From: Pachyseris speciosa
Taxonomy: Eukaryota > Cnidaria > Anthozoa > Scleractinia > Pachyseridae
DNA length: 64,000 nt
Direction: 5' to 3'
Assembly: GCA_016490735.1 (NCBI GenBank)
Contig: JAEMWC010000123.1
Location: 642,501 to 706,500, forward strand
The position numbers and the translations under genes were made by a program. Under the pieces are notes generated by a model. It saw nothing but the letters and a program-made list of their open reading frames with translations, was not told the origin of the DNA and searched no databases. This document shows, piece by piece, positions 44,291 through 56,700 of the stretch; position 1 is the first letter of the stretch; each line of letters opens with the position of its first letter.

Positions 44291-45363
44291 CAATAATTTT
44301 TGGGTCTTAAAACAAAATAATGCACTAATGCACCCACTATTCTCCGCCTGCTTTGCTCAAGTCAACTGCAACTTCATTTGAAAAGGAAAACCCTGGGCCC
44401 CGTAACTCAAGTTATACTTAGATAAGTGATGAAAAACCAAATCACAGCTCTCTAATCTAAAAGCAATTTCAAGTGCTTCAACATTTTTTAAATAGATTGG
44501 AAGGTAATTTTCCACATCATTTCTTAAAATGTTCTGTTCAAGTTCACTGGATTTTTAACTTGCAACAAGCACCATAAAAGCTCTATGAAGTCTCCTGTCT
44601 CTATTAAGCCCCCCTCTCTAATAACCCCCCCCCCCCTTTGAGGACATGAGATTTGGCAATTAGTCCCTCCTATCCCTTGTTGCAAAATCCACTTCATTTG
44701 GCCCATTTGACTTGCTTTTAGTCAAATATACACTCAAACACAGTACTGTTTGCTACTCTATTAAACAATAAAATCTCTCTACAGTTGTTTGAGTTTTGTA
44801 CAAAAACTATTCTAAGACGTAAGCAGCATGTTTCAGATTTGAATTAAGTTCCCCCCCCCCCCCCCTTCTCTAATATGCCCCCCTGTTAATGACTTGGAAT
44901 TAAATAAGCTCCCTGTGGACTTAATAGAGCTTTTATGGTAATCCAGTTTCAGTAAATCTCTCTCAGTTGTCAAGTCTTCAATGGGCTTTAGTTCACCAAA
45001 GGAAGGTTAATAAAATACACAGTGAAACCAGCAGGTTGCTAAAGTTTGACTTTGAGTTTAAAAGATTTCAAAACAGCTTTTCTAGAGAAGCAGTTGTTGA
45101 ATGAAGTAGGTTTGCCAAGAATACTTTCATATGTGCCAGTTGTTATAATGAAGTACTGTTTGTCTTGCTAATTTAATGGTAGTTGTGATGTAGTGGCCAC
45201 ATTAATCTCATTTCAGAGCCAAGCTCATTTTAGGTGTTGCAAAATGAAATACTTATTTTGATTGCTTGATTGTAATACAAGTAATAAAAAAGGAAAAAAA
45301 AGATTTTCTTGAGTGACTGGTTTTGTTGATATATTCATTTTGGAATAGCAATGATCACAAACT
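44291..45363. other. Gene-free spacer
   Basis: Two poly-C tracts (about 44626-44637 and 44851-44865), each followed by CCTTTGAGG or CCTTCTCTAATATGCCCCC, suggest a diverged repeat pair. No coding signal. Confidence 0.4.
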
Positions 45364-45378
45364 GAAAGTCAAGTAATA

Positions 45379-47032
45379 CATTGTATTAAGGACCTGCTCA
45401 ATGAAAATCTCAGCTTTCTTTCACTAGCCGACATGAAGGAAAAATATAACTTTGATTTCCCTTTCACAACATACTACAGCCTCTTAAAAGCTATACCCAT
45501 TGAATGGAAAACAAAACTACACACTGAAATGAATGTCAGGACCACAGCAACATCCATAAAATTGTTTTCTACAAAAACAGCTTATTCCACATGCACCTTG
45601 CTAGACAAATGCTTCTTGGCACCCATTGCCGAGAATAGAATTCTAAATCACAGCTTTACTAAAGATAACATCCGCAATATTTACATGCTACCTTTTCACA
45701 TATTGAAAGAACCAAAATTAATCATGTTTCAAATTAAAATCATTCATAATATTTTACCCACACAATCCAGCTTGTTCCGCGCAGGCATAAACAATGAAAC
45801 TTGCCCTTTATGTAACCTTGAAAACCAATCACTAATCCACGGGTGTCTGGAAAACTCAGACCTAGAAAACTCAGACCTCAGACCTAAAAAACTCAGACCC
45901 CCCAATCTGGAAAACTCAGACCCCCTCATAACTACAAATTTTCAAAGTCAAATAAACGTGGACAAAATGAATTATCCCCGTTCAGTGCGCTGAAATGTTA
46001 CACCCTCTATTTATCGCAGATAACAAACACTTCACCTTTGTCGTCTCATGTTATTATAATCGGCTCCGGAGCACGAGACCAAGAAAACTCAGACCCCCCA
46101 AACTGGAAAACTCAGACCCCCTCATAACTATATAAATTTTCAAAGTCAAATAACAGTGGGCAAAATGAATTATCGCCGTTCATGAGGGGGTCTGAGTTTT
46201 CCAGATTGGGGGGGTCTGAGTTTTCTAGGTCTTGTGCTTCGGAGCTGATTATAATAACATGAGACGACAAAGGTGAAATGTTTGTTATCTGCGATAAATA
46301 GAGTGTGTAACATTTCAGCGCACTGAACGGCGATAATTCATTTTGCCCACATTTATTTGACTTTGAAAATTTGTATAGTTTTGAGGGGGTCTGAGTTTTC
46401 CAGATTGGGGGGGTCTGAGTTTTCTAGGTCTGAGGTCTGAGGTCTGAGTTTTCTAGGTCTGAGTTTTCCAGACACCCACTAATCCACATGTTGATCACCT
46501 GCAGTGTATCCACGTCGTTCTGGAATCGCTTTTCTAACTGGTGCATGGTACAAAAAATTCAATCAACAATTAACTCTAACTGAAAGTGCTATCTTTGTAT
46601 GGCTGGCACCAAAAATCAAGCAACTGGGAAGTACTTAACTATTCGCTCATTATTGCTAAATATCATATTTTTGCTTCAAGCGTACGCAACGGCACTCTGG
46701 ACTTTGAATGTTTTCTTTTGTGCCTAAATAACAAGAATGCCATTCTCTGCACCATTGCCACAAGAACAAATCTGGACAGTTTTGCCAAATCGTGGGACAA
46801 ACTACTTTTAATTAGCTGCATTGAGTGTGTTACTGTTTGTTGATTTGTTTGTCATTGTTTTCCGTTTGTATTATTATTATTATCCTTTCCTTTTGCTAAG
46901 AATATGTACATAACAAGGTAGAAATGTGTTTAAAATTTGTAACCATTAGCTTAGTTTATCATTTTGTTCCTTTCATTTATTTTTTATCTTGTGAATGTTT
47001 GTCACTAAAAATAAATGTTCAAAAAAAAAAAA
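45379..47032 (+). mobile_element. 5'-truncated LINE with 15-bp target duplication
   Basis: GAAAGTCAAGTAATA is duplicated at 45364-45378 and 47033-47047. The insert ends in AATAAATGTTC and poly(A) at 47021-47032, as expected for target-primed reverse transcription. It encodes the C-terminal end of a LINE ORF2. The frame at 45433-45840 carries the cysteine-rich end (CPLCNLENQSLIH), and the same frame resumes after 46487 (MLITCSVSTSFWNRF, with C and W in the family pattern). A foldback element separates the two. Clade not settled; the CPxC...H...C end is common to several CR1/L2- and L1-related groups. Confidence 0.85.
45841..46477. mobile_element. 637-bp foldback element with 10-bp target duplication
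   Basis: Starts GGGTGTCTGGAAAACTCAGA and ends with the complement TCTGAGTTTTCCAGACACCC. ACTAATCCAC flanks both sides (45831-45840 and 46478-46487). The two halves are almost complementary over their whole length of about 300 bp. Each is built from repeats of AAAACTCAGACC, with a middle block containing GTTATCTGCGATAAATAGAG. Removing the element and one duplication restores the LINE reading frame, so it inserted into the LINE later. Duplication size and GGG...CCC ends would fit a Mutator-like or foldback MITE. Confidence 0.9.
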
Positions 47033-47047
47033 GAAAGTCAAGTAATA

Positions 47048-47738
47048 TATCAAAAACAAGTGCGAGTGTTTCATCAGGGGCTCCCAACACTGAGAAACAG
47101 ATGAAACCACAACAGCAACTTTTTCTTTCTTTTTTTCTTTATTTCAATATAATGCTGATCATTGTAGTTTTCTTTCAGTTCCTGGATAGTTTGCCCACGT
47201 TTTAACTTTATGTGGGGCTGTTGCTAATTTTTGAAATATGCTGGAATGTGCAATTTACACATAGGGCTTCTAATTATTGTGGAAGAGTCAAAAAACAGTT
47301 TTCTATCAATGTAGCCTGGAGCTCAAAACTTAAGATGCCCAAGCAAAATCCCTGGCCCTTGGACCTTTATGAAAGCCCTGCTAACTATACTCTTTTACAT
47401 AGAAAGTTCAACTACTACATATTTTTTTATCGACAGCTACACCACTGCCAGTCCCTTCCGAGTACACATTTTTCTCCTTGCTCCAGTGTTGACAGCCTGC
47501 ATTCTTGATTATCCAGAAAGGGACTTCTAGCAGTCTAGTAACAGAATCTGGTTGTCAAAACTTTAACGAAGTTAACAAAAGCTTTTTCAGATCTGTATCA
47601 AAACATTTAAAACATATTCCTTGCACGCCATGCTCAAGCACCACACTGTGCACACTTTCCCTCCCCCCTTCCCCCATTATCATCTCTTAAAAAAAAACAT
47701 TTGGATACAGAATATTCCATAAACTACTTTTCCTGAAA
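47048..47738. other. Presumed 3' flank of NAGLU
   Basis: Follows the LINE and precedes the NAGLU stop on the opposite strand. The short plus-strand frames here have no recognisable features. The NAGLU 3' untranslated region must lie in it; no poly(A) signal was assigned with confidence. Confidence 0.4.
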
Positions 47739-50700
47739 TCAGTATGTCATTTGCCTGTACTTTTGATGCAGCATTTTAGCTATAGTCAAAGTGTCGCCAA
47801 CAGGACTGCCTGGAAATGGATTGGTGTCGTTTGTCCACTGAGTTTCTTGGTTGAGGAGAGCAGCCTTAAATTTCTGACTGGCAAATGGTGTGCCATGTGA
47901 AACTGCATCAACAAGGAAGGACACAAACAGTTCCCAGCGAGGTTGGTAGTAATTCTTAATGAGGCCCCCCCACATCTTGTTGGCATAGTCTTCAATATTT
48001 CCATTGGGGCCCCACAAAGTAATCTGGTTACGAGCATTGTACTCATACAGCCTGCTTTCCTGGAAATCTGTTGCCAGTGCCTTTGCACCATTGAGCCAGT
48101 TTCCCAACAGGAAATACTGGTTTGACGAGAGAATGGCATCCATGTCATCAAATATTTCATACAACTGTGCTGCAGCTGCTTTAACACCAGATAAAGATTT
48201 GCTATTGTAACTAGAAACCAATTTGTTATATGGGATAATGACCAACAGCTGAAGTGACTGTCTTGTTACATCTGCCAGGTCATACCTTCAAACAACAAGC
48301 AGCCTCTTATTATTATTAATAATAACTTCAGAATACAAGTATTGCTTAGTAGCTTTTGTTTGAATGCACACCCATCAAAATCTCACCAAAAGAAAAATAA
48401 TTTGGTGAAACAAACCTTGAAGGAAATGACCTTGAGTTGAGATTAAATTTAAACCATTCACTTTATAGATTTTACTCTGTCTAATGCCAAAGGATTGCAC
48501 TTGTCAAAGGGAGACTTGGAGGTGAAAAGGTTAATATAAATTTCTTTCTATGGACAAAACAATACATTTGCCCTTCTGAGCCTCTCCCCCCACGCCCCTC
48601 TCAAATTTTGATACCCAAATGTATACTCCCCACAAAAGGAGGGACATAGAAAGTAAGGGCCATAAACTGTAAGACCTGCAACTGAACCTAGGCAGCAATA
48701 TTGGTGAGAAAGAATGTTAGCCAGCTTTCTGTCCCTACAGTGCTCTCCCAAAATCCTACAGGATGTCAGATTCTTTTTAGTAAGTTCTCTCTATATATAT
48801 TTAGCTTTCCCTCTCTCCCACGGTAAGTGCATGGAAAGAATGAAAATGCAGGTTGACAAAATTAATGCAGAAAACCTTCACCCTCCCTCAAAGAAAAATG
48901 CTTCAAAACTAATCAGAAGGACAATAATCATCAAAACATGAATTATTTGCATAAAACATAATTATATAAAATTTCGACTAGTATACTGGAAAGGCTGTCC
49001 TTTAATAGCAGGTTGGATTTGGTGTACTGATGAGGATTTTTTTGAGATGCTGATAACCCATTAATGGTATGCTTCTATTTTGGTGAACTTAAGTTAGCTC
49101 CCCGCCCTCCTCTCTCCCTCTCTCGTAAGACCCCCTCTCCTTTTGGTATGTGTCGCATCAACCTTAAGTATTATTACCTGAATGGTTCCACTGACCCGCA
49201 GCTGTCTGCAGCAATGACTAATGCATCCCATGCTTCCCACACATCCTCAGGCTTGTACCACTCAGTAAACTTTAATGTAAGTGATGGCTTGTTTACGATA
49301 ACTGAATGAGTGTGATGTCGTCCAAAAGTGGCATTGTAGACACTTCTGCCTAGCAGCTTCCAGGCTTGCAATGTGTACTCATTCATAGCCCCATATCTCC
49401 TATATGAATAAGCCTCTAACCACTGCTCAAGGTCAACTGGTTCTGACCTCCATCCCATCTCGTTCATCAGTTCATACATTACATAATTTTGTTCTATTCC
49501 TTCTGGAGTTATACCAGTCCCTATCATGGTTGAGCCTGGGTGCTTAGCGGCACTGATGGGCCCTGAAAAGCAGAAATCCAGGCTGCTGTTGAAGGAGCAC
49601 TGTCACGGCAGTTCTTGTCATAATTTGTTCAAATCGCGAGGAAGTACTTTTTCTATTATGCGATCGGCCCATCCAACATGAAGAAGTAGATTTCTAATTA
49701 TTTCTTGGATGGAAAAGGAAGTAGTATTATTTTACAGTGATTTTTCCAGGACACAATGACAAAAATCTAAAAAAGGTAACCTAACTTTTTCAAGTTGCAA
49801 TCCATTTCCTCCTCACATCCATAGCCATATTCAATCACAAATAGTTTAAATGCACAGGAAAACTTCAAAATTTCTCAAGCGTTTCACTTTGCAAACACGT
49901 TTGGGCTCAGACCAAAATTGCGTGACAGTGCCCCTTTACCAGTTTCACAAAGTGGTGTTACACGGTGAAACTCTTGTTTTTATCACCATTGTGATTGTTG
50001 CGACCATTGCAGAAGTAGAAAGCAGTTCTACTTTTCGTGAAACTAGTCTCACAACGGAAGCCAAAAAAGTTTCACAAAACCGACCATGTTACATGGTGCA
50101 ATGCCTGCTGAAACTTGTTTCACAGTACCATTGCACACAAGTTTCAGCTAAAAGTTTCAACAAGTAACAGCGGCTTTAGCTTTGTGCTTTTGTACACTGT
50201 ACGTGATTTGAACTCAACACAGTAGTGCTTCACCAATGAAGTTATTCAGTAAAGTAAAGTCATTCAGGCAATTCTACTCCTGAGCAGAATTTGTCTGCAC
50301 TTGATTGTGATGATGTAATGATGTAACTTGTTACTCGTGTGACAGTCTGGCATGACATTTGCAATATCACATGATGGTCACATGATCTGTATCTTGATTC
50401 TTATGTGTGAATAAATCAGTGTGTGTGTTTTGATCAACTCCTGGCTGGTTATTACATTTTGGCGACAGGGATGTCACTCTAGATTTGTAACGGAATGGCG
50501 ACCTACGGGAAGATAGGCGAATGCAAAGAACCAGAGGAGTCGTGGACCCAGTACATCGAGCGCTTAGAACAGTATTTCTTAGCGAATGAGGTCGAGGATG
50601 TAGGGAAAAAACGTGCAATTCTACTCAGCGTCTGCAGGAGTAAAACGTACGCTCTAGCGAGGGATTTACTTCAGCCAGGGAGACCGGCCGAGACAACTTT

Positions 50701-53700
50701 CAAGAAGATTGTCGAAACCCTCGAAAAGCACTTTTCACCCAAGCCGAGTGAAATAGTGGAGCGTTTTAAATTCCATAGCCATAATCGCAAAGAGGGCGAA
50801 GGAGTTGCGGCGTACATGGCAGCATTGCGTAAGCTCTCGGAACATTGTAATTTTGGCGAAACACTACCAGAAATGCTTCGAGATTGTTTAGTCTGCAGTA
50901 TAAATGACGAGAAAATTCAGCGGCGATTGCTGGCGGAGCCCCAGTTGAAGCTCAAGAAAGCCAAAGAAATTGCCTTGGCGATGGAACTCGCTTCAAAGCA
51001 CATGGTTGATATTCAGTTGGAAGTGACCCCCAGCAATGTTCATCAAGTCAGCTTTGCAGCAAAGCATAAAGGCAAGAATCCTGCTTCAAATACAGAATGC
51101 TACCGTTGTGGCGATAAACACGAAGCTTCAACTTGTCATTTTAAAGATGCCCAATGTTTTAAATGTGGGAAACGAGGGCATTTAGCCAAAGCCTGTCGTA
51201 ATAAGTCGTCAGTGAAGGCAAACAAAGGAACGGAGTCTGGGAGGCGTGACACTCGACATCCTGGTATACAAGGCAAGAATACATGAGTAGTGAAGAAGGA
51301 GCAGCTGACGCATTTAGTCGAGGAACTGTCTGAGGAAGAGGATGCTTATGCAGAGACGATGTATCACATTCGTGGGGCAAACAAGCTGAAGGCTTACGAA
51401 GTCTCCATAGACCTTTGTGATGAACCACACAAGTTCGAGATTGACACGGGTGCAACCAGAAGTATATTAAGTAAAGAAACGTACAACAAGTTGCGTGACA
51501 AAGTGGAACTGAGAAGTTCAAGGGCCGTGCTGAGCACATACACAGGAGAGAGGATATCTGTGTTTGGGGAGGTGCTGGTTCCAGGTAAATATCAAGATCA
51601 GCAATTCTGTTTACCGGCCATTGTGGTGAAGGGTCCTGGGCCCAATCTACTTGGTAGGGACTGGCTTCAGGTGATGAAACTGAACTGGCAGAATGTTTTA
51701 AATATCCAAGAGAGAGAGAGCAACCCTCAGTTACAGAAGATTTTAGATACATACAAGGACGTCTTCGGTGAAGGACTGGGTACACTAAAGGGCACTGAAG
51801 CCAAAATTTATGTGGACTCTGAGGCTACACCCAAGTTCATGAAGGCTCATCTGGTACCCTACGCACTTAAAACAAAGATTGAGATGGAATTAGATTGATT
51901 GCAGAATGAAGGCATAATATCCCCAGTTGAGTTCACAGAGTGGGCCGTGCCTATAGTTCCAGTGGTGAAACAAAACGGATCGGTACGTATTTGTGGAGAC
52001 TATAAGACAAGGTTAGTACACGGTCAACCAGGTCTCAAAGTTGGACAACTACCCAATTCCTAAAACCGAGGACTTGCTTGCCACACTTGGCGGGGGAAAC
52101 AAGGAAGAGGGATCACGGAAGTTCATCACGATCAATACACATAAGGGACTCTATCAGTACAATAGACTGCCTTTTGGAGTGTCCTCTGCACCCGGGATAT
52201 TTCAGTGTACAATGGAGAACTTGCTTCAATTAAGGCATACCCCATGTTGTGGTGCGAATCGATGACATCTTAGTCAGTGGTAAGGATGACTCCGATCACC
52301 TAGCCAACCTGGAAATGGTGCTAAGTAGGCTTTCCACTGCTGGATTAAAGCTACGATTGGAAAAATGTCTGTTCATGCAACCGAAGGTCACATACTGTGG
52401 TTATGTAATCACTGGAGATGGCATCCAACCCATTGCAGCCAAAGTCACTGCTATCAAGGATGCGCCAGAGCCAAAGGATGTGAGCCAGCTGCGTGCTTTC
52501 CTGGGTATGCTAAACTACTACCACAGATTCTTACCTGATGTAGCCACCATCCTAGAACCCCTACAACAGCTGTTAAGGAAGGGATTGAAGTGGGAGTGGC
52601 TAGAAGAACAGCAAACAGCTTTCAACAGAGCCAAAGAGCTATTACAGTCAGCTGATCTGCTTGTGCATTTTGACCCAGAGAAGGAACTGGTCCTTGCGAC
52701 TGATGCTTCTGACTATGGTGTGGGTGCGGTCTTATCTCACAGGATGAAGAATGGAACTGAACGGCTAATAGGATATGTTTCCAGGTCCCTGCAGGAAGCA
52801 GAAAGGAAGTACTCCACCCTGGAGAAAGAAGCCCTTGCCATAATATTTGGAGTCAAGAAGTTCCATCAATTCCTCTATGGACATCCATTCACTATCAAGA
52901 CTGATCATAAACCCTTGGAAGGTTTGTTAAGTGAAAAGAAGGGGATTCCCACCCTTGCAGCACCACGAATCCAGCGATGGGCTTTAACCCTGTCAACATA
53001 TGAGTACAAGATATCGTACAAGTCTGGCCAGACGAATGGTAATGCCGAGGGTCTGAGTAGACTTCCTTTACCGGTGATGCCTGACTCAGTTCCAGTACCA
53101 GACGAAGCAATATTGTTAATGGAACATTTGGAAGGCACCCCTGTGCACAGCGGGTACATCAAGGAATGGACCAAGAGGGATCCAGTACTCTCACAGGTGC
53201 TCCGCTATACCTTGGAAGGATGGCCAAAGACAGCAAACTCAGAAGAGTTAACCCCTTACTACACTAAACGGACTGAGTTGAGTGTGGTAGATGACTGTAT
53301 CCTTTGGGGAACCAGAGTTATCGTACCCCACAAGGGAGGTCAAAAGTGCTGACTGAGCTGCATGAGGCCCACCCGGGCGAATCTTGCATGAAAGCGCTCG
53401 CCTGAAGCTATGTCTGGCGGCTAGGACTTGATCAAGACATCATGAAGAAAGTGAAGGGCTGCAACAAATGTCAAACCAACCAGAGGGCACCGGCAGAGGC
53501 ACCCTTACACCCCTGGGAGTGGCAAGGACTCCCATGGTCAAGAATTCATGTGGACTATGCTGGGCCTTATAAAGGAGAGATGTTTCTGGTTGTCATTGAT
53601 GCCTACTCGAAATGGCTGGAAGTGGACTGTATGAGGTCTACATCAAGTGCTACTATTGAGAAGCTCAGAGAAATTTTTGCGACCCATGGTCTACCAGCAA

Positions 53701-56700
53701 CCCTGGTCAGTGACAATGGTAGTAATTTTACCAGCTCAGAATTCCAGGAGTTTATGAAAATAAATGGCATTAAACACATCAAGGTAGCACCATACCACCC
53801 TCGATTCCTCCTCAGTTATCGAACACCCCCCATAGTACCACTGGAGTTTCACCAGCAGAGTTACTGATGAAGAGGAAGTTGCACACCCAGCTTGATTGGA
53901 TTTTTCCAAGTGTAGCAGATCACGTCAGAAATAAGCAGTGCCAACAGAAGGCAGCACATGATTATCATGCTAGAGAGAGAACCATCAAGGAAGGCCAAGC
54001 TGTGTATGCTAAAGATTTCAGGTACAAGAAGACCTGGATGCCTGGTACCGTGGTGGAAAAGACAGGTCCAGTGTCAGCTCGAATTCAATTGGACAACGGG
54101 ACAGTCATTCGGCGACACCAAGACCATGTGCGAGTCTGCAAAAAGGTAGTGGGGACGGAGTCAGTTGCCAGTGAGATACCAGAGATCATACCAATGGGCA
54201 TTTCTGAATCGGTTGCCACAGCACCCACCCCTAGCAGTTGCGATCCACCAGACATCCCTAAATCTCCATTGGCAGCATCTACTGAGTCACCCGTAAACCC
54301 CAGTCCTAAGCAGTTGCGTCCCTTGCGGAGACGGGTTCAACCCGCATATTTGGAGGACTACCAGTGTTGACTTTGATTTGAATTGAACTTAGAATCGCTA
54401 ATTTGCTAATCGTATGCACTGTCAACGCCCTTGACAAGGACTGTTTAGACTCATAAGTTGTGATTTAGAGAGGAGGAATGTAATGATGTAACTTGTTACT
54501 CGCATGACAGTCTGATGTGACATTTGCAATATCACATGATGGTCACATGATCTGTATCTTGATTCTTATGTGTGAATAAATCAGTGTGTGTGTGTTTTGA
54601 TCAACTCCTGGCTGGTTATTACAGATGATGACTTCTACTTTGCAATATTAGGAAATTGATGGGTTTGTGCAATTGGCCATGTTCTAAATGAGTAAGGGCC
54701 TGGGAACGAATACAAATTTCATTGAAAATCAATGAAATTGAACTAAATTGATTCTCACATGAAAGGCTATCTCAAAATAAGCAGTTTCAGCAAGTTTGAG
54801 CATTTTTGGTTGAAAAGCCGCCACATAACATGCATTTAAAACTTAAAAAAATCCCATACAAATGTCTATTTTGGAAAGTGTGTCCCTCCAACCCATACAA
54901 AGTCTTTAATTTTCACAATTTTCAAAATCATTTTTTTCAGCTCCAATTCAACTAAACAGCGTCAAATTTGGTTAGGTGACAATTTTTGAGATGCTCTTTC
55001 ATGCAGTGGAAACAATTTTTTCCAATCGATAAATTTTAAAACCTCATTCCCAGGCCCTTACTCATTTAGAACATGGCCAAGGGGGCACGTATATCATGAT
55101 TTGGCCTGAAAATGCTCTCTAGATTGGCTCTACTCTGGCATACAGCTAGCAGACTGGTTACTGTCTCAGGAGCACAGGTTGGTGTTTATTTTGTGGCCTC
55201 AAGGATAGAATTTGTTGAATTTGCAAAAAAACTCAAGAAAAAAAGACAAAAAAGAATCTGAAGTATGGTTGCTTTCTGTGTGTTTGAGCTTTTAATTAGT
55301 ATTACATCATGTGTCACTTTTGTCAACCCAAGATGTCTGAATAGTATAGTTTAAATTACTACTAGCTTAATTGGCTTTAAACTGAATGTAAATAACTTAG
55401 CTACAGGGGGAGTACCAATTAAGGGTAATAAGGTTTAATTTATTACCGAGTTAGAAGCATAGCTATGTGAAGATGTTCAACTTACAACATTAAGGTTAAT
55501 ATAGCAGCCATTTGTACAATGTTTCATCTCCAACAGAAAACATGTCAATAGTAAACAGTCTAATATGTGCTATACTATACCTGTAGCAACACTCATGAGC
55601 TCTCCAAATAAGCCAATATTCCCTCCAAAGTTATGAAGCATACACCAGATAAATGGCTGTCCATAAAAGGATTCTGTTTTCTTCCAAATTGGGTTCACTT
55701 CTGCATACAAATCTAAGACAATCATCTTTCCTTGAGGTACACCTATAAAAAAAGTAGTAATTAAGTATTACTAATTGTTAGTACCGTCATCATCACCATC
55801 ATCATCATTCTCATCATCCTCATCATCATCACCTTCACCTTTTTTAATGCTCTTCCTCCTTATCATCATCATCATCATCATCATCATCACAATCAACAAT
55901 CATCCTTATCAGCACAATCACCATCATTCCCTTCCTCTTCATCATCATCAACATAAATTAAGTCTGAATGTGTAAGTGATCATCGCAGTTATGACCACTA
56001 CTTAAGCAGTAGTCAAAATAAAGCCTGAACAAAAAAAGTCAGGCTTATACGGGACTCAAACCCACGACCTCTGCAATACTGGTGCAGTGCTCTACCAACT
56101 GAGCTGACAAGCCAACTGGGAGCTGGTCATTCTCTTGGTTAGTAATAAAACTGTGAGTGATGAATAAATTACTGAATCAGAATATATGAAAATCACATAT
56201 TTGAATTGCCATTAAAGAATGAATTATGTGAGTGATCACAGTTACGAACAGCACTTAAGCAGTAGTGAAAATAAAGCCTGAAAAAAAAATTCATGAGTAC
56301 AAGAAATATTAAGTGACCAGAAGTTGCTCTCATTTTGAAAATGACTAAATTTCTATAATTTAATGTCCGAGACTTCTCCCTGTCAATGTCATTTATTTAT
56401 TGAGGTCGTGTATTGTATTCCGGCCATCACTCAATAATTTCCTTTGACTAAATAAAAGATAACAGTGTCCTGTCAGATCCATTTGTACCTTGAAGCAATG
56501 CCTTGATTTGTGGCGGTTGCCAAAACTGTGCATCCTGGAACAGCCATCCCTGCATGAGCCAAATGGCATCTGGATCCCCTGCCAACATCCCCTGGTACAC
56601 AGCTTTACTAGCCCTGGACAGATAAGAAGGATCACTCGATCGAGGGGTCATTTCGTTGAAAGTATCAGCATTGTAGATGTGGTTTGTGCCAAATTCAGCC

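Larger units (their letters stand above)
50314..54623 (+). mobile_element. Ty3/gypsy LTR retrotransposon, decayed, in NAGLU intron 5
   Basis: Complete ends: 143-bp and 145-bp LTRs with TGTAAT...ATTACA termini and the 5-bp duplication GATGA (50309-50313 and 54624-54628). Order inside is gag, protease, reverse transcriptase, RNase H, integrase, the gypsy arrangement. Coding is broken by stops, frameshifts and internal deletions, so it cannot move on its own. The LTRs differ at only a few positions (for example TCTGGCATGAC against TCTGATGTGAC, and one extra TG), suggesting fairly recent insertion. It is antisense to NAGLU and outside its splice sites. Confidence 0.95.

Noticed and set aside
47786..48187. 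133-codon minus-strand frame
   Set aside because: A shifted-frame shadow of the last NAGLU exon.
51159..51785. 208-codon minus-strand frame
   Set aside because: Antisense shadow of the gypsy gag-protease region with no domain of its own.
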